Assembly: GCA_963756425.1 (NCBI GenBank)
Contig: CAVWNW010000022.1
Coordinates: forward strand, 1 to 64,000
Source: DASQUK01 sp963756425
Lineage (GTDB): Bacteria > Actinomycetota > Acidimicrobiia > Acidimicrobiales > VFJN01
DNA length: 64,000 nucleotides
Direction of reading: 5' to 3'
Shown here: piece by piece, positions 43,808 to 52,438 of the stretch
How the letters are laid out: the number at the start of each line of letters is the position of its first letter
How positions within the stretch are numbered: position 1 is the first letter of the stretch
Notes under the pieces: generated by a model
The model's database searches: none
What the model was told of the DNA's origin: nothing
What the model saw: the letters and a program-made list of their open reading frames with translations, nothing else
Translations under genes and position numbers: made by a program

Positions 43808-45229
43808 GTGCCCCTCGTCGCCGGCGTCGACTCGTCAACCACGGCCACCAAGGTCGAGGTGCGCGACCTCGACACCGGGCAGGTCGTCGGGGGCGGATCG
43901 TCGCCGCACCCACCGACCCGGCCGCCCCGGTCGGAGCAGCATCCGAGCGCATGGTGGCAGGCGTTCGAGGCCGCCTGGGGCCAAGCCGGCGATCCCGAAG
44001 TGGCCGCCATCAGCGTCGCCGGCCAGCAGCATGGGATGGTGGCGCTCGATGACGACCGGCGCGTCATCCGCCCGGCCAAGCTCTGGAACGACACCGAGTC
44101 GGCACCGGAGGCGGCGTGGCTGATCGGCCGGCTTCCCGGCGGCCGCCAGGCGTGGGCCGACGCCTGCGGGCTGGTCCCGGTGGCGAGCTTCACCATCACC
44201 AAGCTGGCGTGGCTGCACCGTCACGAGCGTCGGGCGTGGGAGCGGCTCGCCCACGTGGTCCTCCCCCACGACTGGCTCACGCTCGAGCTGACCGGCAGGC
44301 TCGTCACCGACCGGGGCGATGCGTCGGGCACCGGCTACTGGTCGGCGGCGAACGGCACATACCGGCACGACCTGCTTGCGCTCGTCGACCCCGAGCGGGA
44401 CTGGTCCGATGTCGTTCCGCCGGTGCTCGGGCCGCTCGAGGCGGCGGGCGAGTGGAACGGTGCACTGGTCGGCCCCGGGACCGGCGACAACATGGCCGGC
44501 GCCTTGGGCGTGGGCCTGCGGCCGCGCGACGTGGTGGTGTCGATCGGCACCTCGGGCACCGTCTACGGCGTGAGCGACCAACCGACCGCAGACGCCTCGG
44601 GCATCGTCGCCGGGTTCGCGGACGCCACCGGGCGCCACCTCCCGCTGGTCTGCACCCTCAATGCCACGAAGGTGACGGACGCGGTACGCCGGCTGCTCGG
44701 CGTCGACCACGAGGAGCTCGACCGTCTCGCCCTAGCGGGCGCACCCGGGGCCGGCGGGCTCACCCTTCTCCCCTACCTCGACGGCGAGCGAACCCCGGAC
44801 CGACCGAACGCCACCGGCGTCCTGGCCGGGCTACGCAGCGACGTCGGGCGTGAGCAGCTGGCCCGAGCCGCGGTGGAGGGCGTCGTCTGCGGGCTGCTGG
44901 ACGGCCTCGACGCGCTGGCGGCGTTCGCCCCGACCGGCGGGCAGCTCATCGTCGTCGGCGGCGGCGCCCGGTCGCGTGCCTACCGCCAGGTGCTTGCCGA
45001 CCTGAGCGGACGCGAGGTCCTGGTTCCCCACGTCCGCGAGCAGGTGGCGGCCGGCGCCTGCGTGCAGGCCGCCGCCGTGGCGACGAGCAGTGAGCCGGCC
45101 GACGTCGCGGACACCTGGAAGCTCGGCGCCGGCGACGTCGTCGAGCCCGGCCCGGGCACGACGGAGGTGGCCGACGTCCGCGCCGCCTACGCCGCGCTAC
45201 GCGAGGCCACTGCCGACACGCAGGTGTGA
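43808..45229 (+). CDS. xylB: xylulokinase
   Basis: ATP-dependent kinase that makes xylulose 5-phosphate from the XylA product. The 473-residue FGGY-type sequence starts with VAGVDSSTTATKVEVRD (phosphate-binding loop), has AISVAGQQHGMVALDD near 75, KLWNDTES near 95 with the catalytic-site Asp region, LPHDWLTLELTG near 158, VSIGTSGTVYGV near 245 and IVVGGGARSRAYRQVLAD near 385. It starts at GTG 43808 without a clear Shine-Dalgarno, so coupling to xylA is likely. It ends 15 bases from the convergent cellulase gene. Confidence 0.93.
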   Translation: MPLVAGVDSSTTATKVEVRDLDTGQVVGGGSSPHPPTRPPRSEQHPSAWWQAFEAAWGQAGDPEVAAISVAGQQHGMVALDDDRRVIRPAKLWNDTESAPEAAWLIGRLPGGRQAWADACGLVPVASFTITKLAWLHRHERRAWERLAHVVLPHDWLTLELTGRLVTDRGDASGTGYWSAANGTYRHDLLALVDPERDWSDVVPPVLGPLEAAGEWNGALVGPGTGDNMAGALGVGLRPRDVVVSIGTSGTVYGVSDQPTADASGIVAGFADATGRHLPLVCTLNATKVTDAVRRLLGVDHEELDRLALAGAPGAGGLTLLPYLDGERTPDRPNATGVLAGLRSDVGREQLARAAVEGVVCGLLDGLDALAAFAPTGGQLIVVGGGARSRAYRQVLADLSGREVLVPHVREQVAAGACVQAAAVATSSEPADVADTWKLGAGDVVEPGPGTTEVADVRAAYAALREATADTQV

Positions 45230-45244
45230 GTCGCCACCATCGGC

Positions 45245-46582
45245 TCAGGGACCGAGGGGTGGATCGGCGTTGGCCGCAAGTTGCAGCGCCTGTTGGGGGA
45301 ACCAGTCGCCGGCGCCGGGGTCGATCAGCCCCCATTCCGGGTCGACGGTCTCACCGGCCGGACCGAGCCCGCGGGTGCACTCGCCATCTGACTCACCGGG
45401 CGTCTTCACCCACAGGTACGCGTCCAGCAGCGGCTGACCGGTGGCGAGCGTGGGTGCCCGCCCCAGGCCGCGATTCGGCGGGTTGCACCAATCCTGGGGG
45501 TCGGGATAGGCGGGAGCCGCCCACGGACCCTGCCCGTTGCGGCTGGTGTCGATCACGTAGCGGGCCGTGGGCTCGACGTCGCCCAGCATGTTGGCGTATC
45601 GCAGGTTGATCCCCGACGTGTTGAGCGCGGGGTCGTCGGCATCGTCGCTCCACACGCCGAAGCGATTGAGCTCGACACCGGTCCACTCGCCCAGCAGCTC
45701 GGCGATCTTGGCCGGCAGCGGGCCACCGTTCCAGTACTGGTTCGGGCAGTTGAAGAAGTCGCCGGCGGCCACCTCGCTGGCGTAGGCGATGCACTGGGAG
45801 ATCCAGCGGCCGTACTGCGCGTTGTTGGCGGTGAGCTGATAGTTGGAGACGTTGAGGAAGAACCCGTCGGCGTCGGCCACGCCGGCCCGGACCAGCCGAT
45901 CGGCGATGTCTCCCGAGCCCAGCCAGGCGCTGTGCGTGCCGTCGAGGTAGGCGGTCACGTTGGGCAGACCCGTCAGGGCGTCCACGGCGTGGTTGAGCAT
46001 GGCGAACCGCTCGGACGCCGCCGTCGCCGGGTCGGCCTCCGCCGGCTGGCACCACTCCAGCGCACCGGACCCGTCGGCGCTGCCATAAGGGTCGTACCAG
46101 GGGATGATGCCCAGCCCGTCGGGCTCGAGGACCACGATCGCCGGGTAGTCGCCGATTCCGGCCGCGAACCCGTCGATCCACGCCTCGTACTCGGCCCGCG
46201 TGGTGGCACCTCCGGCAGAGAACTGCGCGCAGTCGCGGAACGGGATGTTGTACGTCACCAGCACGGGCACGGAACGCTTGGCGGCGGCCCGCTTGACGGT
46301 CAGCCGAACGTCCTGCTTCACCGACTTGGGCGTCCCGGCCTCGAACCAGACGGCCTGGGGCGTGTGGGTGATCGCGCGGATCCGAGCGGCCGCCGCCTTG
46401 TCCCCCTGTGACGTCAGCTCGGCGATCTGCTCCTTCGCCCCCTTCTGCGCGGGTGGCACGTACAGCTGGTCACCCGGAGCCGGGGGCTTCGCCGATGCGG
46501 GCGTTGCGACGAACGCTCCGATCATCAGTGCTGCCACCAGGCTGACGATGCATCGCGACAAAACCGGCGTCCTGCTCTGCAT
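45245..46582 (-). CDS. secreted glycoside hydrolase family 6 cellulase
   Basis: A 445-residue exported enzyme with signal peptide ending near TPASA. The GH6 catalytic regions are present: YNIPFRDCAQFSAGGATTR (Asp-Cys site, residues about 110-130), VVLEPDGLG (proton-donor Asp near 155), YLDGTHSAWLG near 212, FFLNVSNYQLT near 240, and YVIDTSRNGQGPW and DAYLWVKTPGESDGEC toward the C-terminus. It cleaves beta-1,4-glucan, releasing cellobiose or oligosaccharides. No cellulose-binding module is visible. GGAGGAGGGG precedes the ATG. The CelR/CebR box at 46605-46618 lies 23 bases upstream of the ATG, predicting cellobiose induction. Confidence 0.93.
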   Translation of the reverse strand: MQSRTPVLSRCIVSLVAALMIGAFVATPASAKPPAPGDQLYVPPAQKGAKEQIAELTSQGDKAAAARIRAITHTPQAVWFEAGTPKSVKQDVRLTVKRAAAKRSVPVLVTYNIPFRDCAQFSAGGATTRAEYEAWIDGFAAGIGDYPAIVVLEPDGLGIIPWYDPYGSADGSGALEWCQPAEADPATAASERFAMLNHAVDALTGLPNVTAYLDGTHSAWLGSGDIADRLVRAGVADADGFFLNVSNYQLTANNAQYGRWISQCIAYASEVAAGDFFNCPNQYWNGGPLPAKIAELLGEWTGVELNRFGVWSDDADDPALNTSGINLRYANMLGDVEPTARYVIDTSRNGQGPWAAPAYPDPQDWCNPPNRGLGRAPTLATGQPLLDAYLWVKTPGESDGECTRGLGPAGETVDPEWGLIDPGAGDWFPQQALQLAANADPPLGP

Positions 46583-46604
46583 GGCCCCTCCTCCAGTCGA
46601 GCCT

Positions 46605-46618
46605 TGGGAGCGCTCCCA
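46605..46618. promoter_or_regulatory. CelR/CebR operator
   Basis: TGGGAGCGCTCCCA is a perfect 14-bp palindrome identical to the operator known for the cellulase repressors CelR (Thermobifida) and CebR (Streptomyces). It sits immediately upstream of the GH6 cellulase start. A CelR-like repressor is encoded at 23462-24496. Confidence 0.93.
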
Positions 46619-46720
46619 TACTACGCCATCGCCGAGGCCCTCTCGCCGCGCGCTGGAGGGCGGATTCCGGGGCGCTGGCCACTCGCACTACCGATGCACC
46701 GACCGCTTATGGTTCGCGGC

Positions 46721-47557
46721 ATGGCGCAACTGGGAGCGGCAGAGCGAGCGAGGCTTCCGGACAGCGCGTTCGCCTACATCGACTCCCGCGGTCGACGGCG
46801 GCTACCGATTCATGACGCCGGCCATGTCCGCAACGCCCTCGCGCGCTTCAACCAGGTGGTGTTCGAGGACGACGCCGCCCGCGATCGGGCGCGCAAGCGG
46901 CTCCTCAACGCGGCCAAGAGGTTCAAGATCGTGCCCGTCGGCTTCATCACCAACCAGCTGCAGTCGGAGCGCGAGCTCGCGCTCCGGGGGGGCGAACCGA
47001 TCCCGCTGCCCTCAGGCTTCGTGACGATGCTCCTCACCGACATCGAGGGATCGACCGCGTTGGTCCACCGCCTCGGCGATGGCTACGGCGAACTCCTCGA
47101 GCGGGTCAGAGATCTCCTGCGCGACACCGCAATCGTCTCCCACGGTCGCGTCGTGGAGACGCGCGCCGACGAGTTCTTCGCCGTGTTCGAGCAACCCGCG
47201 GCCGCTCTCTCGACGGCGCTGACGGTGCAACGCCAGCTGCGCGCATGGGCAGCGGCGGGTGACGAGGACGTGCGCGTCCGCGTGGGGATCCACAGCGGCT
47301 ACCCCCGGCTGGCCAAGGCGAACTACATCGGGATGGCGGTGCACGCCGCGGCGAGGATCTGCAGCGCATCGCACGGAGGGCAGATCGTCGTGTCCGGCGA
47401 CTTCCGCACGGCGGTCGGCGTGCCGCTGCCCGGTGGCGTGCGGCTGCGGAAGCTCGGCACGTACGCGTTGCGTGGGCTACCCGACGAGGTGGAGCTGTAC
47501 CAGGTCGTGGCCAACGGGCTCCCCAGCCGCTTCCCGCCGCTCAGGATCTCGCTCTAG
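46721..47557 (+). CDS. class III adenylate/guanylate cyclase domain protein
   Basis: A 278-residue protein. Residues 1-70 (LPDSAFAYIDSRGRRRLPIH, ARFNQVVFEDDAARDRARKR) form a DUF6582-like unit. Residues 95-265 are a class III cyclase domain: TMLLTDIEGSTALVHRLGD with the first metal Asp, VVETRADEFFAVFE with the second, then VGIHSGYPRLAKANYIGMAV and SGDFRTAVG. The usual substrate-Lys position before TRAD is Glu, and Ala replaces Gly in the GD turn, as in some AfsR-linked cyclase domains, so activity and nucleotide choice are uncertain. The ATG at 46721 lies within a longer open frame. Confidence 0.83.
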   Translation: MAQLGAAERARLPDSAFAYIDSRGRRRLPIHDAGHVRNALARFNQVVFEDDAARDRARKRLLNAAKRFKIVPVGFITNQLQSERELALRGGEPIPLPSGFVTMLLTDIEGSTALVHRLGDGYGELLERVRDLLRDTAIVSHGRVVETRADEFFAVFEQPAAALSTALTVQRQLRAWAAAGDEDVRVRVGIHSGYPRLAKANYIGMAVHAAARICSASHGGQIVVSGDFRTAVGVPLPGGVRLRKLGTYALRGLPDEVELYQVVANGLPSRFPPLRISL

Positions 47558-47578
47558 TGGCACTCGCAGGTCCACTAG
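47554..47578. terminator. candidate bidirectional terminator
   Basis: CTAGTGG (47554-47560) and CCACTAG (47572-47578) are perfect 7-bp inverted arms with an 11-base loop, lying between the convergent cyclase and Gfo/Idh/MocA genes and including the cyclase stop codon. Confidence 0.4.
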
Positions 47579-47585
47579 ACCTCCA

Positions 47586-48548
47586 TCAGACCTCGATGCC
47601 GACCTGCGACCGCATCTGGTCGAGCACACGGGCGACGATCAGCGACTCGTCCAGGGGCATGACCGCGCTCTCCAGCCGACCGGCAGCGAGGCAGGCGTTG
47701 ACCTCCATCACCTGGAAGCGGAGGCCTTCGCCCTCGTAGCCGGCCTCGATCCGCTCACTGCCGGCGGTGCCGCCCACCTCGAGCCATTGGGGGTGATGCA
47801 TGGGCGCAGGCAGACCGATCCAGCCGTCCGTGCCGGTGACGCGGCCCCGGCACGCCAGTGTCGCCCGTATCGCCGCCTTGACCACGCCGAGCCGGTCCCC
47901 CGGGTGGTGGAGGATTGCGGCGACGACCTCGTCGACGGCGGTCGAGCCGATCACGCCGTCGGCCACGACGCGCTCGGGAGCCCCGAGCACGAGCGTGCAG
48001 AGCTGGACGGTGTACACGCCGAGGTCGAGCGTCGCGCCTCCGGCCAGCGCAGGAGCGAACAGCCGGTGGTCGGGATCGACCGGGACCCGGAACCCGAAGT
48101 CGGCCTCGACCAGGAGGGGGTCCCCGATCCGCCGTTCGCTGAGGAGGTCGACGAGGATCCGGTAGGCCGGCAGGAAGCGGCTCCACATCGCCTCCATGAG
48201 GAACACGCCGTTGGCTCGCGCCGCCTGCACCATGGCCTCCGCCTCGTGTGCGGTCATCGCGAGCGGCTTCTCACACAGCACGTGCTTGTGCGCCCCGAGG
48301 AACAGGATCGAGTTCGCCGCATGGAAGGAGTGCGGCGTGGCGACATAGACGGCGTCGACATCCGTGTCGGCCGCCAGGCTCTCGTAGTCGCCGTAGCGGC
48401 TGGCGATGCCGAAGCGGTCGGCGAACGCATCGGCGCGCTCGATGGCTTGGGAAGCGACCGCCACGATGGTGCCGTCCGGCACCATCGTCATTCCCTCGGC
48501 GAACTGTGTTGCGATCTTTCCCGGCCCGACGACACCCCAGCGGATCAC
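47586..48548 (-). CDS. Gfo/Idh/MocA family oxidoreductase
   Basis: A 320-residue NAD(P)-dependent sugar or cyclitol dehydrogenase. Rossmann loop GVVGPGKIATQF at residues 5-16, then VDAVYVATPHSFHA and HVLCEKPLAMTAHEAE (the EKP catalytic Lys near residue 93), GGATLDLGVYTVQL near 170 with the family's conserved Asp. The start is GTG. It follows the ABC exporter operon on the same strand after 82 bases and may be outside that operon. Its substrate is unknown; a role with the nearby sugar genes is possible. Confidence 0.9.
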   Translation of the reverse strand: MIRWGVVGPGKIATQFAEGMTMVPDGTIVAVASQAIERADAFADRFGIASRYGDYESLAADTDVDAVYVATPHSFHAANSILFLGAHKHVLCEKPLAMTAHEAEAMVQAARANGVFLMEAMWSRFLPAYRILVDLLSERRIGDPLLVEADFGFRVPVDPDHRLFAPALAGGATLDLGVYTVQLCTLVLGAPERVVADGVIGSTAVDEVVAAILHHPGDRLGVVKAAIRATLACRGRVTGTDGWIGLPAPMHHPQWLEVGGTAGSERIEAGYEGEGLRFQVMEVNACLAAGRLESAVMPLDESLIVARVLDQMRSQVGIEV

Positions 48549-48630
48549 GGGCCGATCTTCGCGCGCGGCGGCTCAGCGGTGGGGTCCGACACCACACTGA
48601 CCACGCCGAGCTCGGGGCTGGGTACACCCC

Positions 48631-49416
48631 TCATGCCGCAGCCGCCCGGGGCTCCCAGCGGAACCCGCGGGCGGCGACGACCACGGCCCCCAGGGCCCAC
48701 GCCACGAGCACCGCGACGTCACCCCCACGCAGCGACGTGTCGCCAGAGGCACCCAGCGCCGTCTGCACGCCGACCGCCACGTGGTACAGCGGGAAGATGC
48801 GCCCAACATCCGCCAGCCAGGTGGGCAGCTGGTCGACCGGGACGAAGATCGACGAGATGAACGACAGCAGCACCGCGACGAGCGGCAACGCGGCGCTGGC
48901 GCTCTCCACGTCGGGCACCACGGTGGTGGCCGCGATGCCGGCGCTGCACAGCGTCGCGGTCCCCAGCGCGACATAGACGACGATCTCGGCCAGCGCCTCC
49001 GCCGAGACGTCCACGCCGTAGGCCAGCCGGGCGATCAGGAGCAGGATCGCCGTCGCCGCTCCGGCCATCACCGCGACGCGCAGGACCGTGGCGACGATGA
49101 ACGTCCAGGCGGGAACCGGTGTGCCGCGATAGCGCTTCAGCTGACCGGTCTCGCGTTGGCTGACAAGTGTGAGCGCGACCTGCATGAACGCGATGCCGAT
49201 GAGCGCGTAGGCGACCATCGCCCCGGCGAAGTACGCGGCCGCCGTGATCCTGGCGCCGGCGAGGTCGACCGTGTCGTTGCCGCCGCCGAAGATGGAGTTG
49301 AACATCACCAGGATGACGACCGGGATGACCAGGCTGATCACGATCGCCCGCCGGTTGCGGGAGACGCTGGTGAGCTGCGCCCGGGCCTGGACGAGCACGA
49401 GCCGCCAGTCAGACAC
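48631..49416 (-). CDS. ABC-2 type transporter permease
   Basis: A 261-residue membrane protein with six predicted helices: AIVISLVIPVVILVMFNSIF, AAYFAGAMVAYALIGIAF, VLRVAVMAGAATAILLLIA, IVVYVALGTATLCSAGIAA, ALPLVAVLLSFISSIFVPV and a last segment near 235. VDQLPTWLADVGRIFPLYH is typical of ABC-2 drug or lipid exporters. Its start overlaps the stop of the ATPase gene by 8 bases. It is the last of four genes on one probable transcript from the promoter at 52.3 kb. Confidence 0.88.
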   Translation of the reverse strand: MSDWRLVLVQARAQLTSVSRNRRAIVISLVIPVVILVMFNSIFGGGNDTVDLAGARITAAAYFAGAMVAYALIGIAFMQVALTLVSQRETGQLKRYRGTPVPAWTFIVATVLRVAVMAGAATAILLLIARLAYGVDVSAEALAEIVVYVALGTATLCSAGIAATTVVPDVESASAALPLVAVLLSFISSIFVPVDQLPTWLADVGRIFPLYHVAVGVQTALGASGDTSLRGGDVAVLVAWALGAVVVAARGFRWEPRAAAA

Positions 49417-50338
49417 GTTCGGGCCCGGCGGTCGTCAGCTCGAGGAACATGTCCTCGAGGGTGGGCCGGAGCACCTCCAACCCGCCTAGGTGATGCGCGC
49501 CCTGCTCGGCCCAGGTGGTGAGCCGGTACAGCACTGGCTGGGGATCCGGGGAGTGGATCGTCACGATGTCGCCTGCCAGGTCCACCGGACGCGCCACCAC
49601 CGAGCCGACCTCGTCTGCGGTCACGCCCCCGGGCAACCGGAAGCGAACCACCGCGTCGGCCTGGAGTCCGGCCCCGATCTCGTCCACGCTGCCGGCGGCG
49701 ACGAGCTCGCCCGCCCGCAGGATGGCGATCCGGTCGGCCAGGTGTTGGGCCTCGTCCATGTAATGGGTCGTCAGGAAGATCGTTTTGCCCAGCCGCCGCA
49801 GCCCGTCGATCATCGCCCAGGCACTCCGCCGCGCCGACGGGTCGAACCCGGTGGTGGGCTCGTCGAGGAAGATGAGGTCAGGGTCGCCCACGATCCCGAG
49901 TGCCACGTCAACCCGCCGCTTCTGCCCACCGGACAGGGCGCCGACCCGGGTGCCGGCTTGGTCGCCGAGGCCGGACAGCTCGATCGTCTCGTCGATCGGC
50001 AGCGGCGACGGATAGAAGCTGGCGAACAGGCCCACGGTCTCGCGGACGGTCAGGTTGGGGTCGAGCTCACACTCCTGGAGCACCAGGCCGATCCGCTCGC
50101 GCCAGCGCCTGGTGGGCTTGCCGGGATCAACGCCGAGGACTCGAACGTCGCCAGCCGTGCGGGCGCGATAGCCCTCCAGGATCTCGATCGTGGTGGTCTT
50201 GCCGGCACCGTTGGGGCCGAGGAAGCCGAACACCTCGCCGGGGGCGACGTCGAAGCTGATGCCGTGGACGGCGTCGTGTCCGCCGTAGGCCTTGCGCAGG
50301 TTGCGCACCCTGATCGCCACGTACCCATTGAGGTCCAT
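49409..50338 (-). CDS. ABC transporter ATP-binding protein
   Basis: A 309-residue ATPase for the adjacent ABC-2 permease. Walker A GPNGAGKTT near residue 42, Q-loop LVLQECELDPNLTV, signature ALSGGQKRR, Walker B LIFLDEPTTGFDP, and a switch His in FLTTHYMDEA. The C-terminal 80 residues form the accessory domain typical of drug or lipid export ATPases. It lies 10 bases downstream of the first permease gene and overlaps the second permease by 8 bases. Confidence 0.9.
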   Translation of the reverse strand: MDLNGYVAIRVRNLRKAYGGHDAVHGISFDVAPGEVFGFLGPNGAGKTTTIEILEGYRARTAGDVRVLGVDPGKPTRRWRERIGLVLQECELDPNLTVRETVGLFASFYPSPLPIDETIELSGLGDQAGTRVGALSGGQKRRVDVALGIVGDPDLIFLDEPTTGFDPSARRSAWAMIDGLRRLGKTIFLTTHYMDEAQHLADRIAILRAGELVAAGSVDEIGAGLQADAVVRFRLPGGVTADEVGSVVARPVDLAGDIVTIHSPDPQPVLYRLTTWAEQGAHHLGGLEVLRPTLEDMFLELTTAGPERV

Positions 50339-50348
50339 GCGCCGCCCC

Positions 50349-51245
50349 TCAACTCCTCGCCCTGCGCCGGTAGAGGTAGACGGCCACGGGAGCGAACACG
50401 GCCACCACCCCGATCGCCCACAGCACCGTGTAGGCCTCGGGGTGCTGCATGGGCCAAGCGTCGATCGACGACGCCGGGTTCGGGTTGCCGAAGAGGTTGC
50501 GGCACGAGGCGGCGACCGCACTCACGGGATTCCAGTTGGCGAACGCCTGGAGCCATCCCGGCATGCCGCTCGTCGGAACGAATGCGTTGGACACGAACCC
50601 GAGGGGCAGGAAGATGATGAACGCGGCCTGCTGAGCCGCCTCGGCGCTGCGGAACACCATCCCCATGCAGACGCCGGCCCAGCTGACGGCGTAGGAGAGC
50701 AGGAGCACCAGCCCCAGAGCCGCGAGCACGTCGACGGGTCCCGTGTGGATGCGCCAGCCGATGGCCAGGCCGGTGGCTGCGGTGACGGCGAGCCCGAGGA
50801 CGTTGGTGACCAGGTCCGACACCGTCCGCCCGGCCAGGACCGCAGAACGCGAGATGGGCAGTGACCGGAACCGCTCGATGAGGCCGGTCTCCATGTCGGC
50901 GGTCATGCCCACGGCGGTCCCGGCCAGGGTGCCGATGACGGTCAGCCCGAACAGGCCGGCGATCAGGTACTCGTGGTAGGCGGCCGTACCGCCGAAGGGC
51001 CCGCCGAGGTTGATGGCGCTGCCGAAGACGTAGGCGAACAGCAGCGTGAACATCACGGGCTGGATGGTGACGTCGCTCAGCGTCTCAGGTTCGTTGCGAA
51101 TGCGGGTCAGGCTCCTACGGGTGAGGATCCACGTCTCCCTTGCCAGCCGGGCGAGCCCGCCACCGGGCCCGGGGGCTGGCCCGGTGGCGGGGTTGGTGGC
51201 AAAGCGCGCTGGCAATGTGGTGGCGATGGGGCGCGTGGGCGACAT
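50349..51245 (-). CDS. ABC-2 type transporter permease (DrrB-like)
   Basis: A 298-residue membrane protein with TLSDVTIQPVMFTLLFAYVF, EYLIAGLFGLTVIGTLAGTA, IERFRSLPISRSAVLAGRTV (the cytoplasmic DrrB-type loop), LSYAVSWAGVCMGMVFRSAE and AAFIIFLPLGFVSNAFVPTS. This is the daunorubicin-resistance type of permease. GGGAGG precedes a GTG-ATG pair; the ATG at 51245 shares its first base with the stop of the ATPase gene (TGATG), so the two are coupled. Export of a hydrophobic compound or lipid is expected. Confidence 0.9.
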   Translation of the reverse strand: MSPTRPIATTLPARFATNPATGPAPGPGGGLARLARETWILTRRSLTRIRNEPETLSDVTIQPVMFTLLFAYVFGSAINLGGPFGGTAAYHEYLIAGLFGLTVIGTLAGTAVGMTADMETGLIERFRSLPISRSAVLAGRTVSDLVTNVLGLAVTAATGLAIGWRIHTGPVDVLAALGLVLLLSYAVSWAGVCMGMVFRSAEAAQQAAFIIFLPLGFVSNAFVPTSGMPGWLQAFANWNPVSAVAASCRNLFGNPNPASSIDAWPMQHPEAYTVLWAIGVVAVFAPVAVYLYRRRARS

Positions 51246-52297
51246 CACGCAGCCTCCCGGCCGTCGGCACCGTCGGCTCTGTGGCTCCCCTGGGAGCCCG
51301 GGATCTCGGCGGCGTGCCCGGTGAGGGTGAGGAACACGTCGTCCAGGGACGGGGTCCGCACGCCGATGTCGTCTATGTCGACGCCGGCGGCCGCGAGATC
51401 GCGAGCGACGTGACTGATGGGATGGCTGTTGGGAGCGATGGGGGCCTCGACCCGGCGGCTGGTCGGGTCGAGGTGTACCCACCCGGAGGCGTAGATCTCG
51501 ACGATCCGACCGGCTGCCGACAGATCGTGGCCTGGAGCCACGATTACTTGGAGCCGTTCGCCGCCGATGTCGCGTTTGAGGTCGGCGGCGCTGCCCTCAG
51601 CGACGACTCGGCCCTCGTCGACGACGGCGACCCGGTCGGCCAGCTGATCGGCCTCTTCGAGGTACTGAGTCGTCAACAGCAGCGTCGCGCCCTCTGCGGC
51701 CAGGTCGCGAATGATGTCCCACATGACGATTCGGCTCCGGGGATCGAGTCCCGTGGTGGGCTCGTCGAGGAACAGCACGTCCGGACGGCCGATCAGGCTC
51801 GCGGCCAAGTCGAGCCGTCGGCGCATCCCGCCGGAGTAGGTCTTCACCACCCGCTTGGCGGCTCCGGTGAGCTCGAAGCGCTCCAACAGCTCGCCGCCGC
51901 GGCGCATCGCCTCGGCCTTGGACAGTCCCGTGAGCCTGCCGATCATCACCAGGTTCGCCTGGCCGCTCAGGTACTCGTCGAGCGAAGCATCCTGCCCCGC
52001 CAGGCCGATGTGCCGGCGGACCTCGGCGGCCTCGGACCGGACATCGTGGCCGGCGACGCGAGCCACGCCGGCGTCGGCGACAGTCAGCGTGGTGAGCACG
52101 CGCACCGCGGTCGTCTTCCCGGCTCCGTTGGGCCCGAGGACCGCAAGGATGCGGCCGGCCTCAGCGACCAGGTCGAGCCCGTCCAGCGCCCGGGTCTCGC
52201 CGTACGCCTTCACGAGGCCCTCGGCCTCGATCGCGTGCGGTCGGCCGTCGAGGGAGGGGCCGCCCGGCCCAGCTGCAGCGTCGTCGTGATCGGCCAT
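51245..52297 (-). CDS. daunorubicin-resistance-type ABC ATPase (DrrA-like)
   Basis: A 350-residue ATPase. Walker A VLGPNGAGKTTAVRVL near residue 53, QDASLDEYLSGQANLVMIGR, signature YSGGMRRRLDLAASL, Walker B VLFLDEPTTGLDPRSR, and the long DrrA C-terminal region (GVDIDDIGVRTPSLDDVFL). It is the first of four genes (ATPase, permease, ATPase, permease) ending at 48631. Its promoter (52304-52347) carries the shared TTGAC direct repeats. The -10-like TACGTT lies six bases before the ATG, so the mRNA is probably leaderless; no Shine-Dalgarno is present. Confidence 0.92.
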   Translation of the reverse strand: MADHDDAAAGPGGPSLDGRPHAIEAEGLVKAYGETRALDGLDLVAEAGRILAVLGPNGAGKTTAVRVLTTLTVADAGVARVAGHDVRSEAAEVRRHIGLAGQDASLDEYLSGQANLVMIGRLTGLSKAEAMRRGGELLERFELTGAAKRVVKTYSGGMRRRLDLAASLIGRPDVLFLDEPTTGLDPRSRIVMWDIIRDLAAEGATLLLTTQYLEEADQLADRVAVVDEGRVVAEGSAADLKRDIGGERLQVIVAPGHDLSAAGRIVEIYASGWVHLDPTSRRVEAPIAPNSHPISHVARDLAAAGVDIDDIGVRTPSLDDVFLTLTGHAAEIPGSQGSHRADGADGREAA

Positions 52298-52303
52298 GAC
52301 CTC

Positions 52304-52347
52304 AACGTAAGAACGGCTGCGTCAACACTCGACCCTGGTCGCGTCAA
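52304..52347 (-). promoter_or_regulatory. TTGAC direct-repeat promoter, copy A (ABC exporter operon)
   Basis: Read on the minus strand: TTGAC at 52347-52343, a second TTGAC at 52325-52321 (22-base step), 11 bases, then TACGTT at 52309-52304, six bases before the drrA-like ATG at 52297. The spacing is identical to the other copies. The middle reads AGGGTCGAGTG, a variant of the CCGGNCGANCG found elsewhere. Confidence 0.8.
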
Positions 52348-52388
52348 GGTTTCGCCAGGTCTCGCTCGCCGGTCGCCAGAACGAAACA

Positions 52389-52432
52389 TTGACCTTCCAC
52401 CGGTCGAGCGTTGACACGGCCATCCATACGGT
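52389..52432 (+). promoter_or_regulatory. TTGAC direct-repeat promoter, copy B (leader ORF and PAP2-kinase-flippase)
   Basis: TTGAC at 52389-52393, TTGAC at 52411-52415, 11 bases, TACGGT at 52427-52432, then CGCCTC and the ATG of a 30-codon ORF at 52439. The middle is ACCGGTCGAGCG. It is divergent from copy A; the two share a 141-base intergenic region. Confidence 0.8.
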
Positions 52433-52438
52433 CGCCTC

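Noticed and set aside
48631..52297. The two ABC pairs as a single duplicated transporter
   Set aside because: The ATPases differ in length and signature region (DrrA-type versus shorter) and the permeases differ in sequence, so they look like two related exporters in one operon rather than a recent duplication.
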